Translations under genes and position numbers: made by a program | Notes under the pieces: generated by a model | What the model was told of the DNA's origin: nothing | The model's database searches: none | What the model saw: the letters and a program-made list of their open reading frames with translations, nothing else | From: Cercophora sp. LCS_1 | Lineage: Eukaryota > Ascomycota > Sordariomycetes > Sordariales > Lasiosphaeriaceae | NCBI GenBank assembly: GCA_036250225.1 | Contig: JAPZLL010000003.1 | Span: 558,001 to 622,000, forward strand | Reading direction: 5' to 3' | Length of the DNA: 64,000 nucleotides | In this document: positions 12,167 to 22,954 of the stretch, in pieces | How positions within the stretch are numbered: position 1 is the first letter of the stretch | How the letters are laid out: each line of letters starts with the position of its first letter

Positions 12167-13801
12167 CTACTCAGAAGCTTGCGTCCCCGTAACCAAGAGA
12201 CCGCCTCCACTTGCCGGCTCAGCTTGGAATCCAGTCTCCTCGAGCGGCAACGCCTCACCGCCTTTGTCACCGAGCAAATACCGCCGGTGCCACGGCCCAA
12301 CAAACATGCCGTCGGGATCGGCCTCGTTTCTTACCTTTGTCCAGCGCTTGAAATCGTCGCCGTACCACGCCTCGAAATCGCTCTTGGAAGCCGTAAAGTC
12401 CTTAGCCCAGTGCGGCTTGCCCCCGAGCTCCCTCATCAGGTACTCGAACCCCTGGTAGTAGCGCTCCAAGGCGCCGTAGGTCGGGTTCTTGTGGTACGGC
12501 CTGTACATGATGGCGTTGAGGTAGAGCGACGGCTCGTCGTCCGATGTGGGATCCAAAAACGGTCTGTTGCGCTTCTCCCTGCTAGTCTTGAGTGCTGTGT
12601 TGCTCACGCGTACCTCGACGGGACTGTGCACCCAGAGACCCTCGGCGCTGAATGGGATTTTGTGCTCCACATAGCCCGGGTCACCGGGCTTCAGGTTGCC
12701 CAGCCATGAACCCAGTCGCTGCAACGCCTCGGGCCCGTGGCGCAGCGGTATCGCCCACTCGTTCACAAACTGGCTGTAGAGGCAGTTCATCAGGAATGCC
12801 TGCTGGCTGGGCTGCACCGCGCTGACCTTTGTCTTTTCGCCGTTTCCGAAGCCATACTGCATGCCAAAGACGAACAACTCGATCCAGGGCGTGATGCGCG
12901 GCACCCACCGCGACAGCGCCAAGAGGTTGTGATACACCACATAGCCCAGCCAGTTATCATAATAGCTCACTGGCGGCTCCCGGTGCTTCACGAGCCCCTT
13001 ATCCAGCTGTTCGCTCGTCACCACATCGGCCTTCCACACGACCGCCCTTCGCATATAAGGGAACCACCACACCCTGACAAAATCCGACTGCTTCCAAAGC
13101 GTCGACTCCCATTCCCGGAAAATCCTCGCGTCACTGTCAATAGTCTGCTCCCAAGCCAGCGAAAAAGCCGGCACCGCCTTGAACGTGACTTCAACCACAA
13201 TACCAAGCGCACCAAGCGACAGCAAAGCCGCCCGGAACAAGTCCGGGTTCTCATCGGGCGAACACGCCCTCGTCTTGCCATCGGCCAGCGTGATTTTCAG
13301 CGCAGTGATACTCTCGCTCACCAGCCCATGATACAAACTACTCCCGTGCGTGCCGGTGCTGATAGCGCCCGCGATGCTCTGCTCGTTGATGCTGCCCAGA
13401 CTCGGCAGCGAGAGGCCGACCTTGGCAAGTTCCTCGCTGAGTTGGTACAGACGGATGCCAGCTTCAATCACGCACAGCCCCGTCTCACGGTCGACAGATA
13501 ACACGCGGTTGAAATTGTCAAGATTGATCAGCCACGACGACGTGCATGTCATGTCGGAGGGTGAATGCCCCGAGCCGGTGGTGGTGATGCGACGCCGGCA
13601 TTTGTGCGCGAGCGTGATGGCCTTTTCGATTTCGGGGATGCTTTCGGGCTGGATGAAGAGCTCTGGGAGCGATGTGTATGTGCGCGCCCATGTGCGGTGC
13701 GTGTAGAGGGTGCGTGCGCGGAAGGGGATCTCGTCGGGGGAATCGTCGACGAATTCCCACCCCGGAAGCGGGATGGTGGTGACGGACGAAGCCATTGTCA
13801 T
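12167..13801 (-). CDS. alo-1: D-arabinono-1,4-lactone oxidase
   Basis: Mitochondrial-type FAD enzyme that oxidises D-arabinono-1,4-lactone to D-erythroascorbate, the fungal ascorbate analogue. A single exon of 544 codons gives the usual family length. The first ATG in frame is at 13801; the frame stays open about 96 bp further upstream but only from a TTG, so I take the ATG. The FAD-binding PCMH domain has TTGSGHSPSD, whose His (about residue 79) corresponds to the covalent-FAD His of animal gulonolactone oxidase, then GAISTGTHGSS at 145-155. The ALO C-terminal domain ends with KPHWAKDF and DPDGMFVGPWHRRYLL. It is divergent from rec8 and convergent with the ankyrin/BTB gene. Confidence 0.94.
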   Translation of the reverse strand: MTMASSVTTIPLPGWEFVDDSPDEIPFRARTLYTHRTWARTYTSLPELFIQPESIPEIEKAITLAHKCRRRITTTGSGHSPSDMTCTSSWLINLDNFNRVLSVDRETGLCVIEAGIRLYQLSEELAKVGLSLPSLGSINEQSIAGAISTGTHGSSLYHGLVSESITALKITLADGKTRACSPDENPDLFRAALLSLGALGIVVEVTFKAVPAFSLAWEQTIDSDARIFREWESTLWKQSDFVRVWWFPYMRRAVVWKADVVTSEQLDKGLVKHREPPVSYYDNWLGYVVYHNLLALSRWVPRITPWIELFVFGMQYGFGNGEKTKVSAVQPSQQAFLMNCLYSQFVNEWAIPLRHGPEALQRLGSWLGNLKPGDPGYVEHKIPFSAEGLWVHSPVEVRVSNTALKTSREKRNRPFLDPTSDDEPSLYLNAIMYRPYHKNPTYGALERYYQGFEYLMRELGGKPHWAKDFTASKSDFEAWYGDDFKRWTKVRNEADPDGMFVGPWHRRYLLGDKGGEALPLEETGFQAEPASGGGLLVTGTQASE

Positions 13802-14888
13802 CGGCCGTCTCTTTGTCTCAGGTTTTGGCAAGGGCGTAAGAGGGGATGATGGATCAAGAGGACCAACACATGACGAGGGGCGGACAGAATGAGACAAGAC
13901 GGGAAAAAACCGTTCGGGTTGGGTTGAATGTCGCGATCACGGCCCCATATGGTGGCTCGGAAAGCGTAAAATGCGCGCTACTGGCTAACCTACTTAGCTG
14001 CGGGGTGGGCGGTCTTGGCGATCTGATATCGCTCGGGTGGGGGCCGAGCCGGAAGCGGCGTCGATCGTGCGACGTCAACGACTTATACGCGAATTGGCTC
14101 TTGTGATTGGTCAACTGGTCAACGTCGAAAGATGGGCTTTTTGACACTGGACGCCGGCCAATGAGTGTGATGTTCTTCTAGGTATGATACAATACTTTGG
14201 GGGTCAAGCAGTTCTGATAAGACCAGTAGCAGTCAGCAGATCGGAGGAAATGAGAAGCAAGCTTCGGCATCCGGGCTGGCGATAGAATGCTGTTGAGAAG
14301 ATACCTCATGGCCGAAAACTTGTCCCTATTGACTTCAGGTATTTGACATGGAGGGGAGCTCGGGTGTCGATGTGACAGACCGTTGCCACCAATTGGTTCC
14401 ATCAACGTTCAGCTTGTTGAGCACCAGCAATGTACCGACCGATATGAGGAGAAGAACAGGTCAGAAACGGCGACTTAGGGAACTAGACAATGCTAAAGTA
14501 CTATAACGAGCAGTGGTGCTCATTTAATCGAATCACGGATTCGGGCGGGAACTGGAGCGAACGGGATGGAAGGTCCCCCACGCGGTCCCTGGAGCGTTCC
14601 TTCCCTCCTCGTCCCTCGACGTGGTGGGAGATTTCCCACCTTCTGCGAACTGGCGCGTCTTGACAATAGCTGACACGCGTTACTTCGCCTGGAATCTGGG
14701 CCTGTGTTCTACTCAGCGACTTACCACAGCTCTTGTCGCCCATCACTTTCCGCTCCCAGCGTTTGTCTGTGAGCACACCTCACAACGCCGCCGAGAGACC
14801 AACCCAAGGCCTCCCGCCCCCCAAATGGGCCGCATTCGACATTTTTAAAGCCGATGCTACTTTTATGCCCTAGGCCACATTAATAATC
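13802..14888. promoter_or_regulatory. Divergent promoter region of alo-1 and rec8
   Basis: About 1.1 kb between two outward start codons. Just before rec8 there are AT-rich stretches (a TTTTTAAAG near 14843 and an AATAATC next to the ATG). I recognise no specific operator and no gene. Confidence 0.5.
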
Positions 14889-17078
14889 ATGTTTTACAGT
14901 CATGAGAGTAAGCGGTTCTTAACACGAACTAGAACCATCGACTAACATGCCCCAGTTCTCACCGATCAACGGCATGGCGTTGCCACCGTGTGGTAAGTTT
15001 TACCCCATAATACGAGAGAAGCAGTCGTTAAAATTTGTATCTAGGTTGGCTTCAACCATTGGACTTCGTTCCAACGCCCGCAGGATTACTCGCAAGGCAA
15101 TCCAAGAGGTCAACGTCCGCAAGGCATGCGAGACCATCATTCAACCTGGTGCGCCCATTGCCCTGCGTCTGCAAGGAAGCCTCTTGTTTGGAGTCTCTCG
15201 GGTGTACGAACGCCAGTGCGAATATGTCCTGGCCGACGCCGAAAAGATTCGGGCACATCTAAACGCCTTCCACACGGCATCTAAGTTCGATGGAAACTCT
15301 GTTGACCCGGCTGCAAACAAGGGAAGGCAAGAGAACTCAATTGGTGAAAGCAAAACCCAAAATATCGATGACTGACGATGATTAGGCGCGAGAACCTCAT
15401 GCTGCTTGACGATCCGAGCTTTGATCTCGACTTGCGTCTTCCCACCTTCTACGTCCTAGACGACGACGGAAACCTGGTCGACCCAATCGAGAGCCAAGTT
15501 TCGCGCAAAACTTCTTCCCAGCTGTCGCCATTTACCGGATCGGGCGCAAATTCCAGTGTCGCGGGCGGTTCTTTCCTTGGGGGCTTTGATTTCCCTGCGC
15601 CCCCTTCCTCTCGACCTCGGTCGTCCATTGACCTGCCCGAAAACATGATGCTCGATATGGAGGCTCAACTAGCGATGCCTGAAGACAAGGAGGATTTGGT
15701 TCCTGCGCTCGATGATTGGGGCCTAGAGATCGACGATGACGGAAATATCGTCGCAGTGGTTGATGAGCCCGAGCTGCCGCAGCTTCCAAAGCCGAGAGAC
15801 AACAGTAGCCAGGCACTACCAGACGAGCCCCTGCAAATGCTCGACAATGATCAAGGTCTGGTGCTCCCTTCTGGTAACCCTACTCAAGGCGATTCCCAGG
15901 TGCCCCGAGCACAAAATGGGGATGAGGAAGCAGAGGAGCGTACGGATGATCAACAACCACTCGAGGCTCACGACTCTGAGATTGTTGTGGGGCCGGCACC
16001 GCAACGACGCAACCGGCGCCGTCCGAAGCTCGCCCCTGACCAGGAAACAAAGGTTAGCCGACAGGAGTTGAAGGACTGGTCCACCAACTACCTCGACAAC
16101 ATCGAGAGAGCTCGCAACAAGGGTCGTCGTGCAAACACGGTCGTGGAGGCTCGCAAGAATGCTTACACTGTCATCTTTGGCTATGGCCTCGGCGAGACCG
16201 GTTTTCCGTACGGCGTGCCGGACATCTTTACCCCCCTCGCCACCACATTCGCGGGCGATGAGCTCGCAGCCCGCATCTTCGGCATGTCCATCACCGACCA
16301 TGATGATGATGACCCCCGAGGCCGGCGCCGCACCGCCGTCGAAGCTCTCGAGTCCGAAGAGGAGGTTGGTCGTCGCGTTAGACCTCGGCTTTCACTCGAG
16401 CCACAGAGCAACGGCCAAGGTCAAGACGTCGTGATGTCGGATGGCGCTCAGATCTTGATGTCCGACACCGAGATGGGCCGTGATGCTGCCGGGGCCCTCC
16501 CAGACCTCCCTTCCGACGTACCCTGGAACCGCCCATCTTCCCACATGCCGAGCTCATCTATCAAGGGAAGCCGCCACCCCGGTTCAAGCCGTCAAGTCAG
16601 CGCCAGTCCGTCTCAAGGCCGTGGCAACAGACTCCCCTCGGATATCGAGCGTTACAGCGACCAGCCCACCCTTGGTTCCGATGGTGTCGATCCCGCCTAC
16701 GCGGCCGCTACCCTCTCGGATGCCGCCCTCCCCTTTGACGACAATCTGCCGCTTCCCGCTCAAGATGCGCGCACATCCCAAGCCGTTCTCGAGGCGCTCG
16801 ACCGTGAGGGCAGAAACTTCCTCGGGTACGTGCAGAACATGGCACACAAGCTGGGCGAGATGCGTGCCGATGGCAAGCACTGGATCAGCTTTGACGACCT
16901 CTTCAACGCCGAGGACCAGAACAGGGCGGTGATCACTCGGGCATTCTATCATGTCCTGACGCTCGTAACCAAGGACGCCATCAAGGTTGAGCAAGACGGC
17001 CAGGACACCGTCCCTTTTGGAGAGATCCGGGTTGGTGTTGACGTTCCGTTTTCGGACGTGAGCGAGGAGGCTGCTTGA
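14889..17078 (+). CDS. rec8: Meiotic cohesin kleisin subunit Rec8
   Basis: Four exons (14889-14907, 14956-14992, 15045-15326, 15386-17078) give 676 residues. Two tiny first exons restore the kleisin N-terminus MFYSHEILTDQRHGVATVW, followed by LRLQGSLLFGVSRVY, which contacts the Smc3 head. It reads as Rec8 rather than mitotic Rad21 because of the SHEIL start and the DDPSFDLDLRLPTF segment after intron 3. The middle is long, acidic and disordered, as expected for separase and kinase target regions. The C-terminus (about 600-676) is the winged helix that binds Smc1. Introns are 48, 52 and 59 bp; the third uses a GC donor (AG|GCAAGA). Function in meiotic sister-chromatid cohesion is from family knowledge. 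Confidence 0.92.
15327..15385 (+). other. GC-AG intron in rec8
   Basis: The conserved protein continues from DPAANKGR into RENLMLLDD only if the intron begins with GC in the context AG|GCAAGA and ends at ATTAG. A CTGAC branch motif sits near 15371. The only nearby GT donor (near 15343) gives the wrong phase. Confidence 0.8.
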
Positions 17079-17456
17079 GAGGGATGGGATGCGCGAGGAT
17101 TATTTTGACCTTGCGGCATGATACCCACGCATTGATCTTTCTGTTCTTTCTTCATATTCTCCATTTCCCCGTCAATCAGACAGACTAAATCTTGCAGGGA
17201 GGCTGGTCGATCTATCTAACAGGACGGAGATGGGATGCGTTGGGGCTGGGCTGCGTAGCATCTCAGAATACGTCTCTATGGTGTCCAGGAGACCAGTTCT
17301 CAGTAGTTCTGAACATATGACCCTAAAATACAAATTACAGCAAAAGTATTGCTCCCTGGGCTGGCCGTGGCCAGTCACCAATTTGAAGTAACATTAATCA
17401 ATAGCAGAAACGTGCGGAACAAGTATCATCATTATCATAACTGTAGTACTCGTGAA
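17079..17456. other. Short convergent intergenic region
   Basis: 378 bp between the rec8 and Rab escort stop codons, expected to hold two 3' UTRs. Nothing else is seen. Confidence 0.6.
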
Positions 17457-19192
17457 TCATTGATCGTACTCGTCTTCATCGGCAGCACCTTCCCTGTCAG
17501 GAAAGGTCATGTAATCTGCATCAGCTGCACTCTCACCAACAATCGTCTTCCATGCCGCTCGCACATGTTCAAGTGTGGCGTCATCGAAGGCAAGTGAGGG
17601 AGATGGGTCTGGAAGGAAGAAAACGGAGCCATCTGCCCTACACTCTCCCAGGTCTTTATCTTGCTCATAATAAAGCTCAAAGAGACGTTGCGGAGCTTCA
17701 GCTTCATCAACAGACCGTAGGAACAGCACTGCGGCTTGATCCAAGACCTCCTTGGCGCCCGACGTTGTGACAGTTGTGAGATACAAAATACCTGGTGAAC
17801 CACTTGTTAGCAATCGTTGCTGACCAGATCGTGGAGAACAGTAGGTTCAAGATGGGTACATCAGAATGTCAGAGGTATTATCGTCAGGGCGTAAGCTCGG
17901 ACAATGTAGATAAGTATTCAAAATGGTGATCATCATGTACTCGGAGTTGTCAAGAAAATATTGGAACTTACTTTGACCTGCAGGACATTCTCCTGTATCA
18001 CTGGAATGGACAGACACATATACTGGGAACTGGTTGTGTTCACCAGTGCTTACCAGGATGGAGCCGATAGGGAAGGCCACGGTGGCGACGGCTGGCAGAG
18101 GTGCTCCTTCAACGAGGGCCTCGAAGAGTTGCTTGAGAGGTGAGCGCACGACCGAAACGAGCCTGCTGAGACCGGGTTCCCGCGGCTCATTATCGTCATG
18201 ACGCACAAGCAACCGGGTTTTCACAGTCTCGCCGCTCGTCAGCTGCACCTCCGTCTCATCCCCACTTGTGTTTGCCGACTTGATGCCAGTTCCTAGCATG
18301 TAAACCGTTCCGCCGACGGCACCGGCTCGGCATGCTACCTGGGCGATCTCGGATAAACCACCCCACTTGGGGTAGACAGCGGCAAACCCTAAGCCGAAGA
18401 ATCCCATTGAAGTAAGATGTCGGTGAAGGATGGCCAGGCCGTCTTTGGTTGTGATTTTGCCATCGAGGGAAAGGGTAAGGGCTGTGACGTACGACTGCAA
18501 CTCTGCGTCGATTTTGAATTGCTTTTCCAGGAAACTCGTGAGCGGCCTGTCAGCGTAGGGTTGCCATACTTCTGTTTGCTGTTCGCCATCGTAATCCAGG
18601 ACAAACTTGAGAAACTTCATCAGGTTGCGCTTGGCCTTCAGTGGGATAGCTCCATTGAACCCGATGTCCTCGCGGGTCGATGGGACGCGAGCGAGCGAGT
18701 GCTTTTGATCAGGGCTCGGACTGGGCTTGAAGATGTAAAAGGACCCCACAGCGAGAAACTCGACCTGTCGGTAGGCCCTTGAGGACACCAACTGTGACAG
18801 CAAGCTGGAACGGGCGTGGATCAAATGAGGAGACAAGGCGAGGGAGTACGCGCGGAGATACGAGAGTCCAGTCGAGCCTTCGGGCTTTGTGACGGAAGCG
18901 GATCGGAAACCCCCAATCGACTTCGCCGTCGTTGTCGACAGTCGATCAACCCAGGCCTCCACTTCTTGCAGGCTTAATGCTGCGTCGGGTCCGCCATAGT
19001 ATTCGTTCGGATCAATGTGAAGAATGTTCTTGCCAGAACGGGAGAGGGATCTTTAAAGTCAGGGAGAGCTAGGTTAGTTAGAGAGGTGATGGGTCAGAGA
19101 AGGAAAAGAAAAGCCTACAGGGCAAGCAGCGACTGCTGCAGTCCGGTACCACAAATGACAACATCCCAAAGGGTGTCGGCGATTGATTCCAT
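17457..19192 (-). CDS. mrs6: Rab escort protein (Rab geranylgeranyltransferase component A, GDI superfamily)
   Basis: REP presents newly made Rab GTPases to geranylgeranyltransferase II and delivers them to membranes. Three exons (19192-19119, 19050-17972, 17791-17457) encode 495 residues. The first exon supplies the dinucleotide-fold start WDVVICGTGLQQSLLAL, continuing into SRSGKNILHIDPNEYYGG. Further family signatures are GFFGLGFAAVYPKWGGLSEIAQ in the core (split here only by domain helices) and HSSDTGECPAGQ before the last splice. The acidic C-terminus, ending DEDEYDQ, lacks the short GDI ending. Its sequence is closer to REP/Mrs6 than to GDI, which in fungi is more conserved and about 450-470 residues long. 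The last intron is 180 bp. Confidence 0.88.
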
Positions 19193-19879
19193 GACTACAT
19201 GGAGTTAGGGCCCTGCACAGCCCACAGAGCCGGTGTTGAAGGAGTGGTCGCGGAATTCACAAAGTGAAGTGAGGGAAGAGCGTTGATGGGAGGAAAAATT
19301 AGGCAGGCTTTGTTGAAGTTTGATTTGGTGAGGAGCTTGGGGCTCGGTCAATCGTCGGACCGTTCGGAATCAGCGGGGTGGGGCACGCGTGGCTGCTTCT
19401 TTTTGACCTGGAGCCGAGCGGTTTCCACCGATTTTTTCCATCAACAAACCGCCTGACAAACCGCATGACTGCTGCTCCCCAAAGCGTTGTGTTGTGTTGG
19501 GAGTCCTTTCATTAGGGCTTCGTATCGGGCGGTAGATCAAATCTGTCTTCCTGTATCTCCTGCTTTGGAATCACAATCTGTCATTGCGGGTCGATAGGTC
19601 TCGACACATTCTACCTCCCATGAAATGCTTGCCCATGTGCCACATCAAGCGGTAGCAATTTTCGTAGCTTCTACAACATTACGCCGCAAGTGAAAAGGTC
19701 CACTCTTCAATCGATCTCGATGCCAGAACGCTGTAAAGTCACTGAGCAACAATGTGCTTGTCTGATCCGTTCTTCGCTTGGGGTCGAGCAACACATGCTT
19801 CCTCCAAACGACTCTCATTCTATTGGGTATCAAGTATCAAGACACATGCTCTTCCCATCCGCCTCGATATGAACGCCAC
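19193..19879. other. Tandem intergenic region upstream of the Rab escort gene
   Basis: About 690 bp holding the leftward REP promoter and the 3' flank of rrp43. No supportable gene or RNA is seen. Confidence 0.5.
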
Positions 19880-20905
19880 CTAAGGCTTCATTGCTTGCTC
19901 AACCGCCTTCCATCTAGACTCCGCAACTCCCGCGAAGCCTCTGATGAGTTCCCTGCCGAGGACTGTCCCTCCAGACTTCTCGATCGCCTTGACTCTGACC
20001 TCCCCATCACTGCAATCCACCACCATCGTAATCGACTCTTTACAAAGAGTCTCCTCTAACCGATCCGGGTCCAGCAAAATCCAGTGTCTCCCCTCCCCAG
20101 GCTCACCCTGCTCTTTCTCCAGGAACACAGCCGCTGTGCATGCCACAGGCAGGCCCCTCACAGCAAGCGGTGTCATTGTTTTCCTCGAGCAGACCACCGT
20201 CTCTCGGTCTGAATCCCATCTCGCCGAAGGGAGTTTAGTGTCCTTGAGCGCCGCCATAACTGCCATCCACGCGGCATCAAAGGCGTTCCCGTCAAACGAG
20301 ACGAACAGCACGTCAATGTAAAGAACCCAGTAAGCCTTCAGCTCAGGCGTGCCATCGTCACCATTGTCTTCCTCCTCTTCATCCGTATCCATTTGCCCCT
20401 CCGTTTTCTCCTTCTCGGCTGTGTGCCAGATCCGCAGGTCGCTCCCCTCCACCACGCCACTTGAATGGAGCAGCGAGTACACCCTTGTGCTCAGAGTCTG
20501 CGCGAGCGTGCTCGGTGGGCCGCCCGGAAGGAATTGGGGTGCGCATCCTGTGGCTAGCTCGATGTTCGGGACGAGGAGGTCGTAATTCTTGAGCTCGTCT
20601 CTTGTTGTGTCGGTGTTGACAAAGATAGACTTTGGTCGGTACTGGGGGATCGCGGTGACGGGGAGAATCTCGGCGCGCACGCCGCAAAGAACACTCGTAT
20701 CGCCAAGGCGAACGAGGGCGCTGCCATTTGCTTGCGACAGCGACGAGGTCTGGATTTGTACTGGACGGGCCTCTTGTGGAACACGCGCGTTGGTGCGAAC
20801 TGGAACTGAGGACGGCGAGGACGGAGTGAGATTGCGAAGGAGGTACGGGTGGGGGGAGAGTTTGGCAAATAGCTGAGGGGAAAATGACAGCGCCGGCGCC
20901 GCCAT
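19880..20905 (-). CDS. rrp43: Exosome complex RNase PH-like subunit Rrp43
   Basis: A single exon encodes 341 residues. Rrp43 (EXOSC8) is one of the six RNase-PH-fold subunits of the exosome ring, which threads RNA to Rrp44 and Rrp6; eukaryotic ring subunits are catalytically inactive. The RNase PH core shows GSALVRLGDTSVLCGVRAE, then NTDTTRDELKNYDLLVPNIE and LLDPDRLEETL near the end. An acidic insert (about residues 170-187, with DTDEEEEDNGDDG) sits in the middle of the fold just before AYWVLYIDVLFVSFDGNAFD. The N-terminus begins with a clear ATG in the context GCCGCCATTTTTC on the + strand. Confidence 0.9.
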   Translation of the reverse strand: MAAPALSFSPQLFAKLSPHPYLLRNLTPSSPSSVPVRTNARVPQEARPVQIQTSSLSQANGSALVRLGDTSVLCGVRAEILPVTAIPQYRPKSIFVNTDTTRDELKNYDLLVPNIELATGCAPQFLPGGPPSTLAQTLSTRVYSLLHSSGVVEGSDLRIWHTAEKEKTEGQMDTDEEEEDNGDDGTPELKAYWVLYIDVLFVSFDGNAFDAAWMAVMAALKDTKLPSARWDSDRETVVCSRKTMTPLAVRGLPVACTAAVFLEKEQGEPGEGRHWILLDPDRLEETLCKESITMVVDCSDGEVRVKAIEKSGGTVLGRELIRGFAGVAESRWKAVEQAMKP

Positions 20906-22009
20906 TTTTCTTGTGTTGTTGAGGGCGTCGAGTTCGTGGTTCTGATGGTGGGTGTTGTAAGTAGGTTGGGGGATGGAATTTTCCTGCAGTTGCGCTCAGC
21001 GTTGTTGGTGGGGTTGAAAATTTGGAGGGTCAAGCAACACAACGAACCAAAGTTTGGACACGCCCAAACGCTCGATTTGAGCAATATGGATTTATTAAAA
21101 GATATGGACCTTATTGGACCACTCAATAGTCCTGCGAGAAGCGCAATCTGGCAAAAAAGGACTTCGGGGCGTCAGAAAGGACGTCCAGTTCAGGTTGTAG
21201 CACTGGGGACCGAAGGTACTGCTCGGGCATTGCAGAATTTTGCCCGTCTATGTTCCAATAGACAAAATACCGTCAAGCAAGCATGGCAATGTCGTCTTCG
21301 ATCCACGGAGAAGAGAGAGAACGCTGCGGTTGGTGATTGAACGCGCTCTTCACCTTGCGCGTCGCGGGGATCACCACAGGTGCGCGTCATGACGTGAAAG
21401 CAAACAGAGGGACGCTTCGGTTCATCAGCATTCCCCTTAGCAGCAGTCAAGAAGCAAAGCTACCAATCCAGACAACAGCGGGCGATACAAATAACGACAA
21501 GCAATCAGGATGGCAAGTTCTTCTTCGCCTCGCCCCGCGAACGGGACGATGGAGATGAAGAGAAGAAAAGAAACGCGCATGGCGAGTTGGGCTCCAAAAA
21601 TTCCCCAGCCAGCCTCGGCCAACTGGGAGCGGTCAGGTTGTAGTTTTCAACTAGCAAAAACGTGATCTCGGACGAATCCTCACTGATACACGTAAAACCT
21701 CTGCACCGGGATGGAGAAGAAAAGAAAAGAGAAGGAAGTTTTGGGAGGCGGCGGATTATTTTATAGTCAAAGACGCATGGCCCGTGCACAAGCGCAAACA
21801 TCCAATGTTCCCACTTGTGGCTTTGGTCGCGCTGCAGGCGCCACCGGGCCGGCACATTCCTCGCAGCTCGCCAACTGACAGCGGCAACCATCCTCGCGAT
21901 AACTTCCATCCCTTCGTTATCACAACCAATTTGCGTGGCAAGTGTGCATCTACAGTCTCCGCCGACCTGGAAGATCTACAATTATTTTGATCCGTCTTGA
22001 GAATATAAA
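20906..22009. promoter_or_regulatory. Divergent promoter region of rrp43 and the DUF7704 gene
   Basis: About 1.1 kb between outward start codons. A TATA-like GAATATAAA directly precedes the rightward ATG. Open frames here are short and unsupported. Confidence 0.5.
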
Positions 22010-22545
22010 ATGGCGTCCCAATTGCCCCCTTTTCCACGCCTCGTCTTCACAGTGCTGGAGCCCATCTCCCTTCTCGCGGGTGTCGGAGGTGCAATCCTCG
22101 ACCCGGATTGGTTCATGTCTCAGCAAGTGGAATCGTCAAGTCTAGTCATTGCAACACCGCAGAGTCGCATAGTAACCCAGCAGCTGGGAAATTGCTACTT
22201 CCTGGCTTTTGTCGTTGCCATTGCTGTTCTTTACACGACAAGCGAAGTCAAGGTGGTCCGCAACTACCTCGTTGCTCTCTGGATCGCCGACATCACCCAT
22301 ATAGGTATCTCGGCTTGGGGTTTAGGCCTCGACAGGGCTTTGGCAGTACAAGAATGGAATGCCATGGCTTGGGGGAATATCGGCTGCACAGTGAGTCCAT
22401 GCCGTCTTCACATCGGGAGGACCAAGGTGGGGCCCGTCCAGTGCTAACTGTCAAGGCGCTTCTGTTCCTAACGAGAACTGCATACTTTCTTGGTTTATTC
22501 GGGCCTGACAAGCTGCCATTGGCATCAGCGAAAAAGGGGGAGTAG
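22010..22545 (+). CDS. Small four-helix membrane protein, DUF7704 family
   Basis: Two exons (22010-22390, 22456-22545) joined by a 65 bp phase-0 intron with a GCTAAC branch site give 156 residues. There are about four hydrophobic segments (near 10-30, 60-80, 88-108 and 123-143). The opening LPPFPRLVFTVLEPISLLAG and the ending LLFLTRTAYFLGLFG match the fungal DUF7704 family as I recall it. Function is unknown. Without splicing, the first exon reads on to a stop at 22447 and loses the fourth helix. Confidence 0.82.
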
Positions 22546-22954
22546 AGATGTATTGATTTCTCCACGGATCTGGGGTTGAAGTAGTTCTTTGTCATTTAAA
22601 AGTTGATGATCCAATGGTAAAGTCCGATTCTAAAGTCCGCCAGACTAAGGACCCCGCCATCACTTCCCGGCGGAAACTACGTCCGATCTCTTCACACCGT
22701 GTCGTCATCCGCATATCCAACGTTAACGTCGTCTTAATCGCTGGTTGTACAAACGAGTCTGAATCTTTTCATCTTCAATCTTGGTCCCCATAATCCGGGA
22801 CAGTTGCGCCCGGTTGTGGAACCGCCGAGCACCTTCATCAGCCGGTTGGCTTATCTTATCCGCCGGAACAGGCGGTCGATCCCACACACGAGACGTCGTC
22901 GATTCCCCGGCTGCCGGCATCCTGGCATTTCGCTGCAACACCTGATTCGTAGCT
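22546..22954. other. Intergenic region before the WD40 gene
   Basis: About 410 bp, holding the 3' flank of the DUF7704 gene and the promoter of the WD40 gene. No gene is seen. Confidence 0.5.

Noticed and set aside
13802..13897. 32-residue N-terminal extension of the lactone oxidase
   Set aside because: It would have to start at a TTG; the first ATG is at 13801 and gives the usual family length.
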